Shown here one piece after another: positions 34,259 to 41,836 of a stretch of 64,000 bases of DNA (its first letter is position 1; every line of letters starts with the position of its first letter). Origin of the DNA: Microvirga sp. GTDB lineage: Bacteria > Pseudomonadota > Alphaproteobacteria > Rhizobiales > Beijerinckiaceae. A model generated the notes under the pieces. It ran no database searches and was not told where the DNA came from. It saw nothing but the letters and a program-made list of their open reading frames with translations. Location: positions 186,001 to 250,000 of the forward strand of contig NZ_JACXAB010000002.1 of assembly GCF_014699075.1 (NCBI RefSeq), written 5' to 3'. The position numbers and the translations under genes were made by a program.

Positions 34259-34966
34259 ATGAGCCCTCGTTATCGCCTTCACGTCTCCCTTGCCCTTGCG
34301 CTCGTTGGCACCAGCCCGGCATGGGCGCAGCCATCCTCCCCTTGTGGCGATGCAATTAAGGTGGGCCGGTCAGATACCATCAGCAGCATCGCTGCCCGCT
34401 GCGATATATCCGAATCCGCCATCCTGCGGGCCAACCCGGCGGTTGAGGGATCCGATGATCTTCGGGTTGGCCGGGAGCTGAAACTGACCGCCTCGACTGG
34501 TCAGCCGACAGCCGAGCGGCTGGGATCGGTTGCCCGCGAGGCCGGCAGCGCGCTGAGCGGAATAGCGAAGGATGTCACGTCGTCCGTGGACAGCCTCCTC
34601 GACAAGAACCCAGATCTGCGCCAGCGGCTTAGCGGCATTGGGGACCGCATCAAGTCCACGAACGTTGATGTGAGCAAGGCCGAGGTCTCGCTTGCGCCTG
34701 GGAACGGCACAGTCGGCACAACGGTAACGGTATCCGCCAAGGGGCTTCCTGCCAATACGGCGGTGGTCATCGGCGGCGGAGCGCCCCGGACCGCCTACGA
34801 GGTTCTCGAGGAAGCGAAGACAACGGCGGGCGGGACCCTTAACGCGACCGTGCGAATTCCTGATTGGAGCACCGGGCAAGAGCGGTTTGTGGTGACCGTC
34901 GCTGCCGAGGAGGCAGAGTGGAAGATACGTTCTGCTCCCCTTCAGATCACGGGCACCAAGCTCTAA
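34259..34966 (+). CDS. Exported LysM-domain protein
   Basis: 235 residues. Signal peptide LHVSLALALVGTSPAWA, then a LysM domain (about residues 31-76: CGDAIKVGRSDTISSIAARCDISESAILRANP and LRVGRELKL), which usually binds peptidoglycan. A helical linker (90-140) leads to a C-terminal beta-rich segment (VSLAPGNGTVGTTVTVSAKG, 142-235) resembling an immunoglobulin-like fold. CAAGGAAAC gives a good ribosome binding site. It is probably an envelope protein. Confidence 0.8.
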   Translation: MSPRYRLHVSLALALVGTSPAWAQPSSPCGDAIKVGRSDTISSIAARCDISESAILRANPAVEGSDDLRVGRELKLTASTGQPTAERLGSVAREAGSALSGIAKDVTSSVDSLLDKNPDLRQRLSGIGDRIKSTNVDVSKAEVSLAPGNGTVGTTVTVSAKGLPANTAVVIGGGAPRTAYEVLEEAKTTAGGTLNATVRIPDWSTGQERFVVTVAAEEAEWKIRSAPLQITGTKL

Positions 34967-35029
34967 GGGATCTACGGTCCGGCAGGTGACGCGAGCCGGG
35001 GATGAGGTATTGGAACGAAGCCCCTGGTC

Positions 35030-35518
35030 TCATTTCCGGCCGACTTGCGCCAGCATCGCTTTGACAATCACACGGTGGAACGGCTTCACCGTGGCCAGAT
35101 AGACGCGGCCGAGTCGGTTTCTCGTTCGCACAAAAGTCGTTGCGGTGACCCGCTTCCCGCTTGCCTCCGGGGCAACTTCGAGCACCACTCGGAAATCGAG
35201 ATGGGCATCGTCGAACCCCATCACAACCTGATCCGGCGACGCGCTCACGATCGGGAAGATTCCAATCCGCTCGGCCCCCGCCGGTGGTCCACGCTTGAGA
35301 CCAAATGGCGTGACGGCGAGGTTGCGTAGCACGAGGAGGCCGCTCACCCACCTGGGCCGCCGTTCCATCATCCGCCGGGCCGCTTCAAGCGCGTTGAGGG
35401 GTTCGGCGACATGGATGGAATAGGCGTCGGTGAAGTCGGACCCTGGGAGGGGCGTATTGACTGGAGTGGTCGGAGCAACGGCTTTGTTGATGATGATCCC
35501 CCCTGTCAGAGGCGGCAC
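35030..35518 (-). CDS. DUF2867-family protein
   Basis: 162 residues. The pattern DAYSIHVAEPLNALEAARRMMERRPRWVSGLLVLRN (residues 31-66) followed by SPDQVVMGFDDAHLDFRVVLEV and RTRNRLGRVYLATVKPFHRVIVKAML is characteristic of DUF2867, a family of unknown biochemical function often found near NAD-dependent epimerase-like genes. The only usable start is a GTG at 35518 with a weak ribosome binding site. It follows the NepR-like gene on the same strand after 78 bases. Confidence 0.8.
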   Translation of the reverse strand: MPPLTGGIIINKAVAPTTPVNTPLPGSDFTDAYSIHVAEPLNALEAARRMMERRPRWVSGLLVLRNLAVTPFGLKRGPPAGAERIGIFPIVSASPDQVVMGFDDAHLDFRVVLEVAPEASGKRVTATTFVRTRNRLGRVYLATVKPFHRVIVKAMLAQVGRK

Positions 35519-35596
35519 TCAAACCGGGTTCGGTAAAGGTCCGCCTCCAGCCATGGGCCTGAATAGCTCGACGGCATCAACGCTGAGAACATACCA

Positions 35597-35824
35597 CTAG
35601 GTAGGCCGCCTCGGATCGTTCCCCAAACCCAGGACAGCGAGCAGAGCCTCCGGAACAGGTTCCTGGACGAGTTGGGCGTAATCGGCACGCAGGATCTCGC
35701 CCAGCCGCCTCATGGTTGAACTCTTGAGACCGGGGTCTGAAGGCGGAGGGCCTTCCCCGCCGGTACCGCTTGGCGCCGATGCCAAGGCCAGCGCGCCTTG
35801 AACCTGTGGTTCTGCTTCACCCAT
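35597..35824 (-). CDS. nepR: NepR-like anti-sigma factor
   Basis: 75 residues, of which the last 40 carry the NepR core LGEILRADYAQLVQEPVPEALLAVLGL (EPVP near residue 57), typical of the anti-sigma factor that sequesters EcfG in the alphaproteobacterial general stress response. The N-terminal half is Gln/Ala/Gly/Pro-rich. GGAG lies seven bases before ATG 35824; the longer frame is rejected. No EcfG, PhyR or histidine kinase gene is nearby, so this is an orphan copy that may act on the host stress response. Confidence 0.75.
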   Translation of the reverse strand: MGEAEPQVQGALALASAPSGTGGEGPPPSDPGLKSSTMRRLGEILRADYAQLVQEPVPEALLAVLGLGNDPRRPT

Positions 35825-36960
35825 GGGTGTCTCCGTCTGGGTCCTCTGAACAGTTCGGACCCCACCAAAGGCGGAGCATTCGGACGAAACTTGGGCAGCC
35901 CCTTGTATCCGCCACATGCAAATTTGCAGACAGCGGCCCAGAGTGAGACGGAGATTCAGGTCTGAGCGGGCGTGATGGTCAGCCGAAGGTCGGGATCGGC
36001 GGGGCAGCCTTGGTCCGTTGGTTCGGGTCCAATCCCAGGCGGAGATCGCCTCGGTGGACGTCGACCCCTGAGACTGGGAGGCGGGTAGATTAGGGAGGGG
36101 CCGAATGGCCCCTTAAACGTGTCGGCTGATGCCGCGGCGGTTCTCGCCGCGTCTATTCTCACGGTCACAGAGGCTGCTTGTCAGCCTGGCCGAGTTGCTC
36201 CTGAGAGCAGCGCAGGCCGAAAGAGCATGCGGACGCTTGTCGACCGCCCGCAGCCGGAGCGTTCTGCGACGGCAAGTATTCACATAGTAATCACGATGGA
36301 CGCGGGTTTCGCGTCCGGATTGCGAGGCGTGGTTGCAATGAGCAACCTCGAGCCTCGCTCCTACCCGGCCACGATCCCACTGGATCGTGCGCTTTGGGCT
36401 CACCCAAAGCGCGCCGGGACAGCCTCGCAGAGACCAATGTAAGAGACAGCAAATCTCGATGAACCGATAGGTGCATCAGATTTGAGGTATTGGGCCCCTA
36501 AAAAATATCCTGCCCCTAAACCTCCCTCTGGACCCCTCCTGTGTGGGGTCTGTTGGCTTCAGAGGTATCCGACAGCCGCAGGCTATGACCGTCGGCGGGG
36601 TAGGGTGATCCGGGACGTGAAACGGGGCCTGTGGCCCCTCCCGGGCTGGAAGAGGGCCCCTTTTGAGCCTTGTCCTGCCTCGATCGGCCTCCAGGCCGCT
36701 CCTAGCGGGTTTGGGGGCGCGCACACAGTGAGAGCGCGTCTCATTCTGCCGCTGAAATGTATTCCGGCAGCACAAACTGACATGAATACGCTCAAGCTTA
36801 ATCGCGGGGGAACACCCGCTGTTATGAGTTACGCTGAGCGTCAAGCTTAGGATGTGTAATCAGGCCAAGCAAAAGAACCATGGCGTTCTGTGAACGCTCA
36901 ACAAAGAGGTTTTACTTCGCCCGTATGCAGTGCGGCCGGTGAGCTGGCGAGTTCGGCCGG
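35825..36960. other. Gene-poor GC-rich stretch with many short repeats
   Basis: About 1.1 kb without a supportable gene. It contains inverted repeats (for example CGCGGCG/CGCCGCG near 36136), repeated GGCCCC/GGGGCC tracts between 36493 and 36665, GCGGG/CCCGC near 36806, and two copies of TCAAGCTTA (near 36792 and 36840). An open frame from 36482 to 36850 was examined and rejected. The stretch may be part of a replication or partition region. Confidence 0.45.
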
Positions 36961-37725
36961 GGCGCTGGGGAGATCCGGGAGTTGCGGCGACCAGGATCGA
37001 CCTATCCTGTCGGCCGAAGGACGGTCAGGTGTGGGACGGGATCAGACCTGACATTCGAATGGAAGGTTCGTGTTTGCTGAGACCTTACCTGTCTCCGATC
37101 TGCTGCTTCCTGGCCGGTAGGCTGTGGAACTGGCGGCTCGATCGCCGTGTGGCTCCCGAGTGGTCGAGGGCTGGAGGTCGACAGGCACAGGCGGCAGGTC
37201 TGCTTGTGGTCCGACCTGACGCTGGCCGTGACAGGCGGGGACGGACGATGCCCTTTCCGTCCAGCTGTCGCAGCGCGATCCGGCGAGGGTAGGGCATGTG
37301 CTGTGATCCATGCCCCTGCCTGTTCTGGCCTCGCTGGTGCTGGTCGGAATCCTTTGGTCTGTAAGGGGTTCAGCGCGGAGTGTCAGCCGGAGGCTGCCGA
37401 TGACCTGACCTATAGAGGAAAGGTCTCTCAGTGCCCGTGACCTGACATTCGGCTCCGGCGGGATGTCAGGTCTGAAAATAGCCCAGACCTGACATCCCTG
37501 ACAGGCAGGTGTGTCAGGCGAACGCCCCTGCGCGGCTGCCGCCCCGGCTCTGGTGTCTGGCCATATCCGCTGTCAGATGAGCCGGATGAAGCTCCTGCCG
37601 GATCTGGTGAGGTCTCCAGGCGTATCTTCGATCTGTGCGGTCTGACTGACGGGGATCTATCCTCGGACGGTTCGGTTATGAGAGGAACCTGTCCGCGGCC
37701 TTATCGGGGCGTCAGGTCGAATTAC

Positions 37726-37734
37726 TGTGGATAT
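37726..37734 (-). promoter_or_regulatory. DnaA-box-like sequence
   Basis: The minus strand reads ATATCCACA, eight of nine bases matching TTATCCACA. It lies at the edge of the most AT-rich stretch of the repeat region. Confidence 0.45.
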
Positions 37735-37759
37735 CTTACACACTCATAAATCGTGTAAG
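37735..37759. repeat. AT-rich inverted repeat CTTACAC/GTGTAAG
   Basis: Seven-base perfect arms around an 11-base AT-rich centre, beside the DnaA-box-like site. It could be a melting element or protein-binding site. Confidence 0.5.
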
Positions 37760-37797
37760 GTGGATGCCATTCGACAATCTGACATGCCTTTTACTTG

Positions 37798-37834
37798 CAA
37801 GGGCAGGTGCGCGGTTTTCGACCACCTGCCCTTG
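37798..37834. repeat. 12-bp perfect dyad
   Basis: CAAGGGCAGGTG and CACCTGCCCTTG with a 13-base spacer. No T run follows on either strand, so it is not a standard terminator. The arms contain the CACCTG core related to the array repeats. Confidence 0.6.
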
Positions 37835-37987
37835 TCCCGTAAGGCTTAATCGTTAGCGCGACCTGTCCTGCCGCTGCCGGTAGGTCATGTGGGCTTAGCT
37901 CCAAAAGCTGACCTGTCCCGTCAGGCGGAGCGGTCCCTTCTGCCTGTCCCTTCGTTGAATCTTGGCCGTAGCGATGGTAGCGTCCGG

Positions 37988-37996
37988 TTTAATTCG
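37988..37996 (+). promoter_or_regulatory. Putative -10 element TTTAATTCG
   Basis: GGTTTAATTCG about 55 bases before the gene at 38051, which fits a promoter position. A matching copy lies at 32110. Confidence 0.4.
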
Positions 37997-38050
37997 GAGG
38001 TGTGAGTCTTAACTCGCGCCTCGCTTCAGGTAAGGACGAGAGGCTTGATC

Positions 38051-39031
38051 ATGGGCGCACCGGCGGCCGCGGCGGTTTCCAAGGGCTCTGCACGCAAGCA
38101 GGGCAAGAAGTATTTCTGGGGCTCCGAGCGCCCGGGCGTGCTCAAGCGCCGTGTGCAAATTCGCATGGAGCAGCTGCCGAAGAAGATTGAAGAGGTCGAG
38201 GAGCGTGTTGCTCGCTTTCGGGCTGCCGAGATGGCGAGGGTCGAAGCCGAGCGGCTCTTCCTGGAGGATCAGAAGGCGCTCTTGCACGAGCATGAAGAGC
38301 TTGTGAGGACGAAACGGTTTCGACCTGTAAGCAGCTATCAGGTTGATTTGAGCGGGTATTCAGATGCCGAGATTGCGGCTGTAAGGGCCAGGAACCCGGA
38401 CGCTGATGAGGAGGCGATCTTCCGCATCCTTTCCAGGATGCCGAGGCAGGCCTCGCGATCGAATGTGTCAGAAGCCTCTGTAGGTGAGGTATCTGAGGTC
38501 CGCCCACAGAGCGATGCCCCTAAAGTGGTTCCGCAGCAGGATCTGAAGACTGTTGTCGGGGGGAGCACTGACGACCGGGTACAGCCCGAGGCTGTTCCTC
38601 AAGGTGTTGTCTCTCCTGCGGTGAATCGTGCCCCGGTCCATATCGAGGCGTCGGTGACAATCTCGCCTGCAGCCGATGAGAAGGCGGGCGATCCCTTTAG
38701 CGATAGCGACTGGTCCGACTTCAATCCTGACGAATGGATCGAAGGCGATGACTATCCGGAGCATCTGTATGAGGCGGTCCCGGACGGTGTGAGCTACCGC
38801 TTGCGACGCCGCACCGATCTGGAAGAGCTCCCGAAACGGATTGAGACACCGAAACTCAAAGAACTGCGAGACCGGGAGGAAGAGTTGGATCGACGAATGG
38901 ATGCTCTTATCGAGCAGCATGGCCGAAACAGCATGCTCTGGTCGCAAGATGTAAGGGATGAGGTCGTCCGGCTGGATCAGGACATGACTGAGGTCTCTAA
39001 ACAACTGTGGGCTGAACTGGCAGTTCAATAA
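38051..39031 (+). CDS. Unknown coiled-coil protein beside the iteron-like array
   Basis: 326 residues, family not recognised. A basic N-terminus (KGSARKQGKKYFWGSERPG) precedes a long helix (residues 35-90, EQLPKKIEEVEERVARFRAAEMARVEAERLF in part). The middle is low complexity. An acidic segment (FSDSDWSDFNPDEWIEGDDYPE) lies near 215, and a final coiled coil (LKELRDREEELDRRMDALIEQ) spans about 270-325. GAGAGG lies seven bases before the ATG. Immediately downstream of the candidate origin, it could be a replication or partition factor binding the array, but no known Rep fold is visible. Confidence 0.75.
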   Translation: MGAPAAAAVSKGSARKQGKKYFWGSERPGVLKRRVQIRMEQLPKKIEEVEERVARFRAAEMARVEAERLFLEDQKALLHEHEELVRTKRFRPVSSYQVDLSGYSDAEIAAVRARNPDADEEAIFRILSRMPRQASRSNVSEASVGEVSEVRPQSDAPKVVPQQDLKTVVGGSTDDRVQPEAVPQGVVSPAVNRAPVHIEASVTISPAADEKAGDPFSDSDWSDFNPDEWIEGDDYPEHLYEAVPDGVSYRLRRRTDLEELPKRIETPKLKELRDREEELDRRMDALIEQHGRNSMLWSQDVRDEVVRLDQDMTEVSKQLWAELAVQ

Positions 39032-39058
39032 CTGGGGTTTGTGGAGGCGAGCATGAAA

Positions 39059-39076
39059 AAGGCCCCGTGGGGCCTT
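39059..39076 (-). terminator. Terminator, possibly bidirectional
   Basis: AAGGCCCC/GGGGCCTT with a two-base loop and a T run on the minus strand, between the convergent genes ending at 39031 and 39087. Confidence 0.75.
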
Positions 39077-39086
39077 CCTTCGTCCG

Positions 39087-39212
39087 TCAGCTGATCCTTC
39101 TCCGAAAGAAGCTCTCGCCCCACCAGGTGCTAAGGTCCCGATAGCTGTCGCGCTTGAGGAGGAGCCCCTTCCAGGGGAACCGCTTCCTCGGGCGTTTGAC
39201 GGTAATTGACAT
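39087..39212 (-). CDS. Very small basic protein
   Basis: 41 residues: MSITVKRPRKRFPWK at the start and WWGESFFRRR near the end, so strongly basic with aromatic residues. AGAGGA lies directly before the ATG, and a terminator follows the stop by 11 bases. The first of the minus-strand small genes. Coding support is the ribosome binding site, terminator and biased composition; function unknown. Confidence 0.5.
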   Translation of the reverse strand: MSITVKRPRKRFPWKGLLLKRDSYRDLSTWWGESFFRRRIS

Positions 39213-39229
39213 TCCTCTGATCCTCTTTC

Positions 39230-39586
39230 TTAGGCGGCGATATCAACGGCTTCGTCCTGCCAAATACCGCAATGCGGTCCGCAGGCGCGGCAGGGCTGTT
39301 TCGGCTGGGCGGTAATAGTGGCGACCTCGGCCTCGGCGGCTTCGATCGCGGCCCACAGGGTCGGGTGGTAGCGAGCCTCCGGCACCCGGCGCGGATAGCA
39401 GCCGGTGTTCCAGCAAACCTCCCAGCGCTCGATCTTGCCGTCATCGCCGAAGAGATCCGTTCTCAGGACATAGACGATCTGGTCGCCTGGCGTCCGGCTG
39501 CCGAAGTAGGTGTCGTGGCTCATGCCGGTGGAGATCCGGTCGGTCCAGATGAGCGGGGCCGGCTTGTTGAGCGATGCGGCGGTCAT
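39230..39586 (-). CDS. Small protein of unknown function
   Basis: 118 residues. The N-terminal part contains TDRISTGMSHDTYFGSRTPGDQIVYVLRTD, then WEVCWNTGCYPRRVPEARYHPTLWAAIEAAEAEV. Two Cys pairs (CWNTGC and CRACGPHC) could bind zinc. No family was recognised. GGAG lies ahead of the ATG, 17 bases after the upstream gene's spacer, and the next small gene follows 17 bases after its stop. It is not preceded by the AAATCCCC leader. Confidence 0.65.
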   Translation of the reverse strand: MTAASLNKPAPLIWTDRISTGMSHDTYFGSRTPGDQIVYVLRTDLFGDDGKIERWEVCWNTGCYPRRVPEARYHPTLWAAIEAAEAEVATITAQPKQPCRACGPHCGIWQDEAVDIAA

Positions 39587-39631
39587 GCCGTTTCTCCGAA
39601 GTCTTGAGGATGCAATGGGGAGCGGGACGGC

Positions 39632-40075
39632 TCAGGCTGCCAGTTGCTCATCCTCGCAGGGGATGAAGACGTAGTGGGCGGTGACCCCAATGCCGTACTC
39701 GGCCAGTTCCGTGATGAAGCGGTCGAGGCCTTCGGTCATCTCGTCGGTGGCCGGGGAGAGGAACGGAGCGCCGTCGCCGTCAAGCGAGTACCAGGCGTCA
39801 TTGTTGATCAGGTACTCCTGGGTGCCATGATCGATGTAGAGGGTGTCGAGCAGGTGGATTTCCTCCGGGCCCTGCCAGCCCGTCATGTCCTCGGCCTCTT
39901 CCCCGAAGCGGGCGGCGACGGCGATCTCCAGGCGCAGCTTCTTGCAGATGTAGTTGAGCCGCTGGGCGAGGCGCTGGTGGAGGTCGCGGGCGAAGGCCGT
40001 CTTGCAGGCAACAGCCTGGGCCAGAACCTGGATGCGAATGCCGGACAGGGCTGTGTAAAGCTCGAGGTTGTCCAT
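39632..40075 (-). CDS. Small acidic protein of unknown function
   Basis: 147 residues. A helical first half (LYTALSGIRIQVLAQAVACK, RDLHQRLAQRLNYICKKLRLEIAVAAR) is followed by an acidic, aromatic second half (EEIHLLDTLYIDHGTQEYLINNDAWYSLDGDG). No family was recognised. The second of two ATGs (40075) has proper spacing from AAAAGGA, so it was chosen. An in-frame upstream ATG at 40108 would extend the protein through the leader (MIEKSPKRK). This gene has the clearest copy of the recurrent leader. Confidence 0.7.
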   Translation of the reverse strand: MDNLELYTALSGIRIQVLAQAVACKTAFARDLHQRLAQRLNYICKKLRLEIAVAARFGEEAEDMTGWQGPEEIHLLDTLYIDHGTQEYLINNDAWYSLDGDGAPFLSPATDEMTEGLDRFITELAEYGIGVTAHYVFIPCEDEQLAA

Positions 40076-40083
40076 CGCCATTT

Positions 40084-40099
40084 TCCTTTTCGGGGATTT
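40084..40099 (-). promoter_or_regulatory. Leader-motif copy, canonical
   Basis: The minus strand reads AAAATCCCCGAAAAGGA, eight bases before the start at 40075. Upstream lies CTCAATTCTCGAG, a short palindrome-containing stretch. Confidence 0.75.
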
Positions 40100-40182
40100 T
40101 TCGATCATCTCTTCACAATCCAACTCGAGAATTGAGATGAGCCGAGATCCAAGGCGATGGGGTTTGGAAATCTGAGCAAAAG

Positions 40183-40206
40183 GAAAGCCGCCCCTTGTGA
40201 GGGCGG
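40183..40206 (-). terminator. Terminator-like hairpin
   Basis: CCGCCC/GGGCGG with an eight-base loop, followed on the minus strand by CTTTCCTTTT, nine bases past the stop at 40216. Confidence 0.6.
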
Positions 40207-40215
40207 GTTGGTTTG

Positions 40216-40470
40216 TCAGGCGCCTTCGCCTACCGGGAAGGCAGGACGCGGAACGACCCCGCGGGCGTAGACCGCTTCCAGGTCAGCGAGGAACTTGTCG
40301 CCGTACTGGAGGGAGCCGACCGCGTGGATGTAGCGGGCGTAGCGCTGGCGATCGAGTTCGTTACTGAACTCATGGTCAGCGGCCGTGCTGACATCGAGGA
40401 ACTCGCTGACCAGCGTGTCGCGATCGCTGCGGATGGTCTTCTCGAAGGCAGTGAAGCGCTTGATCCGCAT
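40216..40470 (-). CDS. Small protein, paralogue of 60019-60279
   Basis: 84 residues, unknown. The core DHEFSNELDRQRYARYIHAV followed by GSLQYGDKFLADL matches the protein at 60019 (DHEFPSNLDRDRYARAIYTM, GSFLYGHIFIAQV), and both begin M-R-x-x-R-F. The shared block of about 35 residues suggests a small conserved fold. Both genes carry the AAATCCCC-type leader and are isolated cistrons with terminator-like hairpins nearby. Confidence 0.7.
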   Translation of the reverse strand: MRIKRFTAFEKTIRSDRDTLVSEFLDVSTAADHEFSNELDRQRYARYIHAVGSLQYGDKFLADLEAVYARGVVPRPAFPVGEGA

Positions 40471-40478
40471 TTGCGATT

Positions 40479-40493
40479 TCCTTTCGGGGTTTT
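40479..40493 (-). promoter_or_regulatory. Leader-motif copy (variant AAAACCCC)
   Basis: The minus strand reads AAAACCCCGAAAGGA, eight bases before the start at 40470. Confidence 0.65.
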
Positions 40494-40539
40494 GTCCGAT
40501 CATTGGTTCGTGGACATGTCCCGAAAGGAGACGTTGCTT

Positions 40540-40971
40540 TTAACCGGAGAACCCCGGCAGATCGACATGGTAGGGGGCTGGGTCATTGCAGACGAAGCCG
40601 CCACCCGGAAGTTTCCCGTCCTCCATATATCGCTTGTGCTGCCTGTTGCAGCGGTCCCTCAAGGTGCGGCTGTAGCCGATGGCCTCAAAGAACGCTTTCG
40701 GACTGTCGTGATCGACCAGCGTCCCGTTCGCCTCAAGGAAGGCGTGCTGGATCTCGTGCTTGATCACGTCGCCGCCAAAGATCTGCTCATAAATCTTGGC
40801 GTGGATCTCGGCCTCAACCTGTTCCTGCTCCTTGGCAGTATAGCCATGGATCAGGCACTGGCGGCGGAAGCTATCGAGGGCCCGGAGGTCCCCGATGGTT
40901 TCGGTCCTGATCCGGTGCACGGTCCCTTTGGGATCGAGCACGTAGTAGATCGAGATGAAGTGATCGGCCAT
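40540..40971 (-). CDS. Small protein, paralogue of 55031-55447
   Basis: 143 residues. It shares SPKAFFEAIGY, an N-terminal DPKGTVHRIR, and a C-terminal Cys/Arg-rich segment followed by AP.HVDL with the protein at 55031 (DPNGTVHTVP, SPKAFFEAIGY, APFRVTL). Function unknown. The ATG at 40971 has AGGG six bases upstream; a GTG 15 bases earlier is possible. It follows the 111-residue gene by 11 bases, so the two are probably co-transcribed. Confidence 0.7.
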   Translation of the reverse strand: MADHFISIYYVLDPKGTVHRIRTETIGDLRALDSFRRQCLIHGYTAKEQEQVEAEIHAKIYEQIFGGDVIKHEIQHAFLEANGTLVDHDSPKAFFEAIGYSRTLRDRCNRQHKRYMEDGKLPGGGFVCNDPAPYHVDLPGFSG

Positions 40972-40982
40972 GGGATGCCCTC

Positions 40983-41318
40983 TCACTGTAAAACGACCGG
41001 GATCCCCTGCATGTTCATTGCATCAATGACGCGGATCACGCCATCGAGGATTGCGGTCTGGTCGCTGGTCCAGAACTCAAACATCAGCCAGTCGGAGCTG
41101 TCGCCCTGCAGGAACCAACAGGTGTCGACGAAGCGCCTGCCGTCGTCATGACGGGTGAAACCGTGGGGTGCGGCGCCAAGGTAGCGAAAGGCAGTCGCCC
41201 GGAAGGTATCGACGAAGGCGATGTCGTCCTCGTCGGAATCCTTCATATGAAGTTCCAGGAGCCAGCCCTTGCCCGGGAAGTCCTTGTGAAGCCTTAGGGT
41301 GTAGCGGCTCGCGTCCAT
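40983..41318 (-). CDS. Small protein of unknown function
   Basis: 111 residues, no family recognised. Strand-rich, with several aromatic residues (RYTLRLHKDFPGKGWLLELHM, CWFLQGDSSDWLMFEFWTSD) and an acidic patch (KDSDEDD). It carries the leader and probably forms a two-gene unit with the downstream paralogue at 40540. Confidence 0.65.
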   Translation of the reverse strand: MDASRYTLRLHKDFPGKGWLLELHMKDSDEDDIAFVDTFRATAFRYLGAAPHGFTRHDDGRRFVDTCWFLQGDSSDWLMFEFWTSDQTAILDGVIRVIDAMNMQGIPVVLQ

Positions 41319-41325
41319 AACAGGA

Positions 41326-41341
41326 TCCTTTCCGGGGATTT
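41326..41341 (-). promoter_or_regulatory. Leader-motif copy, canonical
   Basis: The minus strand reads AAATCCCCGGAAAGGA, seven bases before the start at 41318. The upstream AGAGATGTCGGAC resembles the copy at 40084. Confidence 0.7.
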
Positions 41342-41402
41342 GTCCGACATCTCTTCATGGACATGACCGGAGAAACGAAACCCGATGGACCCTTCTGGCC
41401 CG

Positions 41403-41792
41403 TCAGCCTTTGAGAGGCGGTTTGCCGAGGCCGTCGTTGATGATGCCCTGGCATCTCCAGAGAATAATGTGAACGGACGATCCGCCAAAGTTCGGCTTCA
41501 GGCCGTGCATCTCCGCATAAGAAATGCAGTTGGGCACCTCCTTTTCGAGGTTCTGGAGGGCCTCGGCCATGCGGCGGTTCTGCTCAAGCAGGTCGGAATA
41601 GGAGGGCGTCTGGGATTCCAAACCGATGGATGTGCCGTCGGGCTGCTTTATTAGGATTCCCATTTCGGTCGCTCTGCTCTGAACCAGGGCACCGATGGCC
41701 TCAACCGGCGTCTGGCCGATATCCAGATGGCGGTGATTGCCGTTGAGAGTGGCAACGAACCTGTCTTCATAGGTCGTGACGTCGATCTTCAT
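41403..41792 (-). CDS. Small protein of unknown function
   Basis: 129 residues. The N-terminus (MKIDVTTYEDRFVATLNGNHR) is strand-like; the middle LLEQNRRMAEALQNLEKEV is a coiled-coil helix. The C-terminus is Gly-rich with one Cys pair. ATG 41792 was chosen because the longer frame reads through the next gene. No AAATCCCC leader is visible. Confidence 0.6.
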   Translation of the reverse strand: MKIDVTTYEDRFVATLNGNHRHLDIGQTPVEAIGALVQSRATEMGILIKQPDGTSIGLESQTPSYSDLLEQNRRMAEALQNLEKEVPNCISYAEMHGLKPNFGGSSVHIILWRCQGIINDGLGKPPLKG

Positions 41793-41836
41793 GGTCGCCT
41801 CTATTCCGGACTGGTGACTGGGACGGATGGGTTGCG

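Larger units (their letters stand above)
37006..37950. repeat. Iteron-like array of GACCTG(A/T)C, candidate replication origin
   Basis: At least 13 clear copies of GACCTGAC, GACCTGTC or close variants in both orientations. Good copies lie at 37006, 37024 (reverse), 37045, 37087, 37213, 37402, 37439, 37463 (reverse), 37486, 37711 (reverse), 37860, 37910 and 37920 (reverse); several extend to GACCTGACAT. Weaker CCTGCC and CCTGTC copies lie between. The stretch has no gene, a DnaA-box-like site at 37726 and two dyads. Repeat density, absence of coding sequence and position beside a gene of unknown function suggest an origin or a regulator-binding array. Confidence 0.6.

Noticed and set aside
35956..36168. 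70-codon frame upstream of NepR as possible EcfG or PhyR fragment
   Set aside because: Translation shows no sigma-factor or receiver motif.
36482..36850. 122-codon open frame in the GC-rich spacer
   Set aside because: Many Pro/Gly/Arg/Cys typical of non-coding GC-rich DNA, no ribosome binding site, overlaps repeats.
37006..37950. CRISPR array in the repeat region
   Set aside because: Repeats are only 8-10 bases, in both orientations and irregularly spaced; there is no spacer-repeat periodicity and no cas gene.
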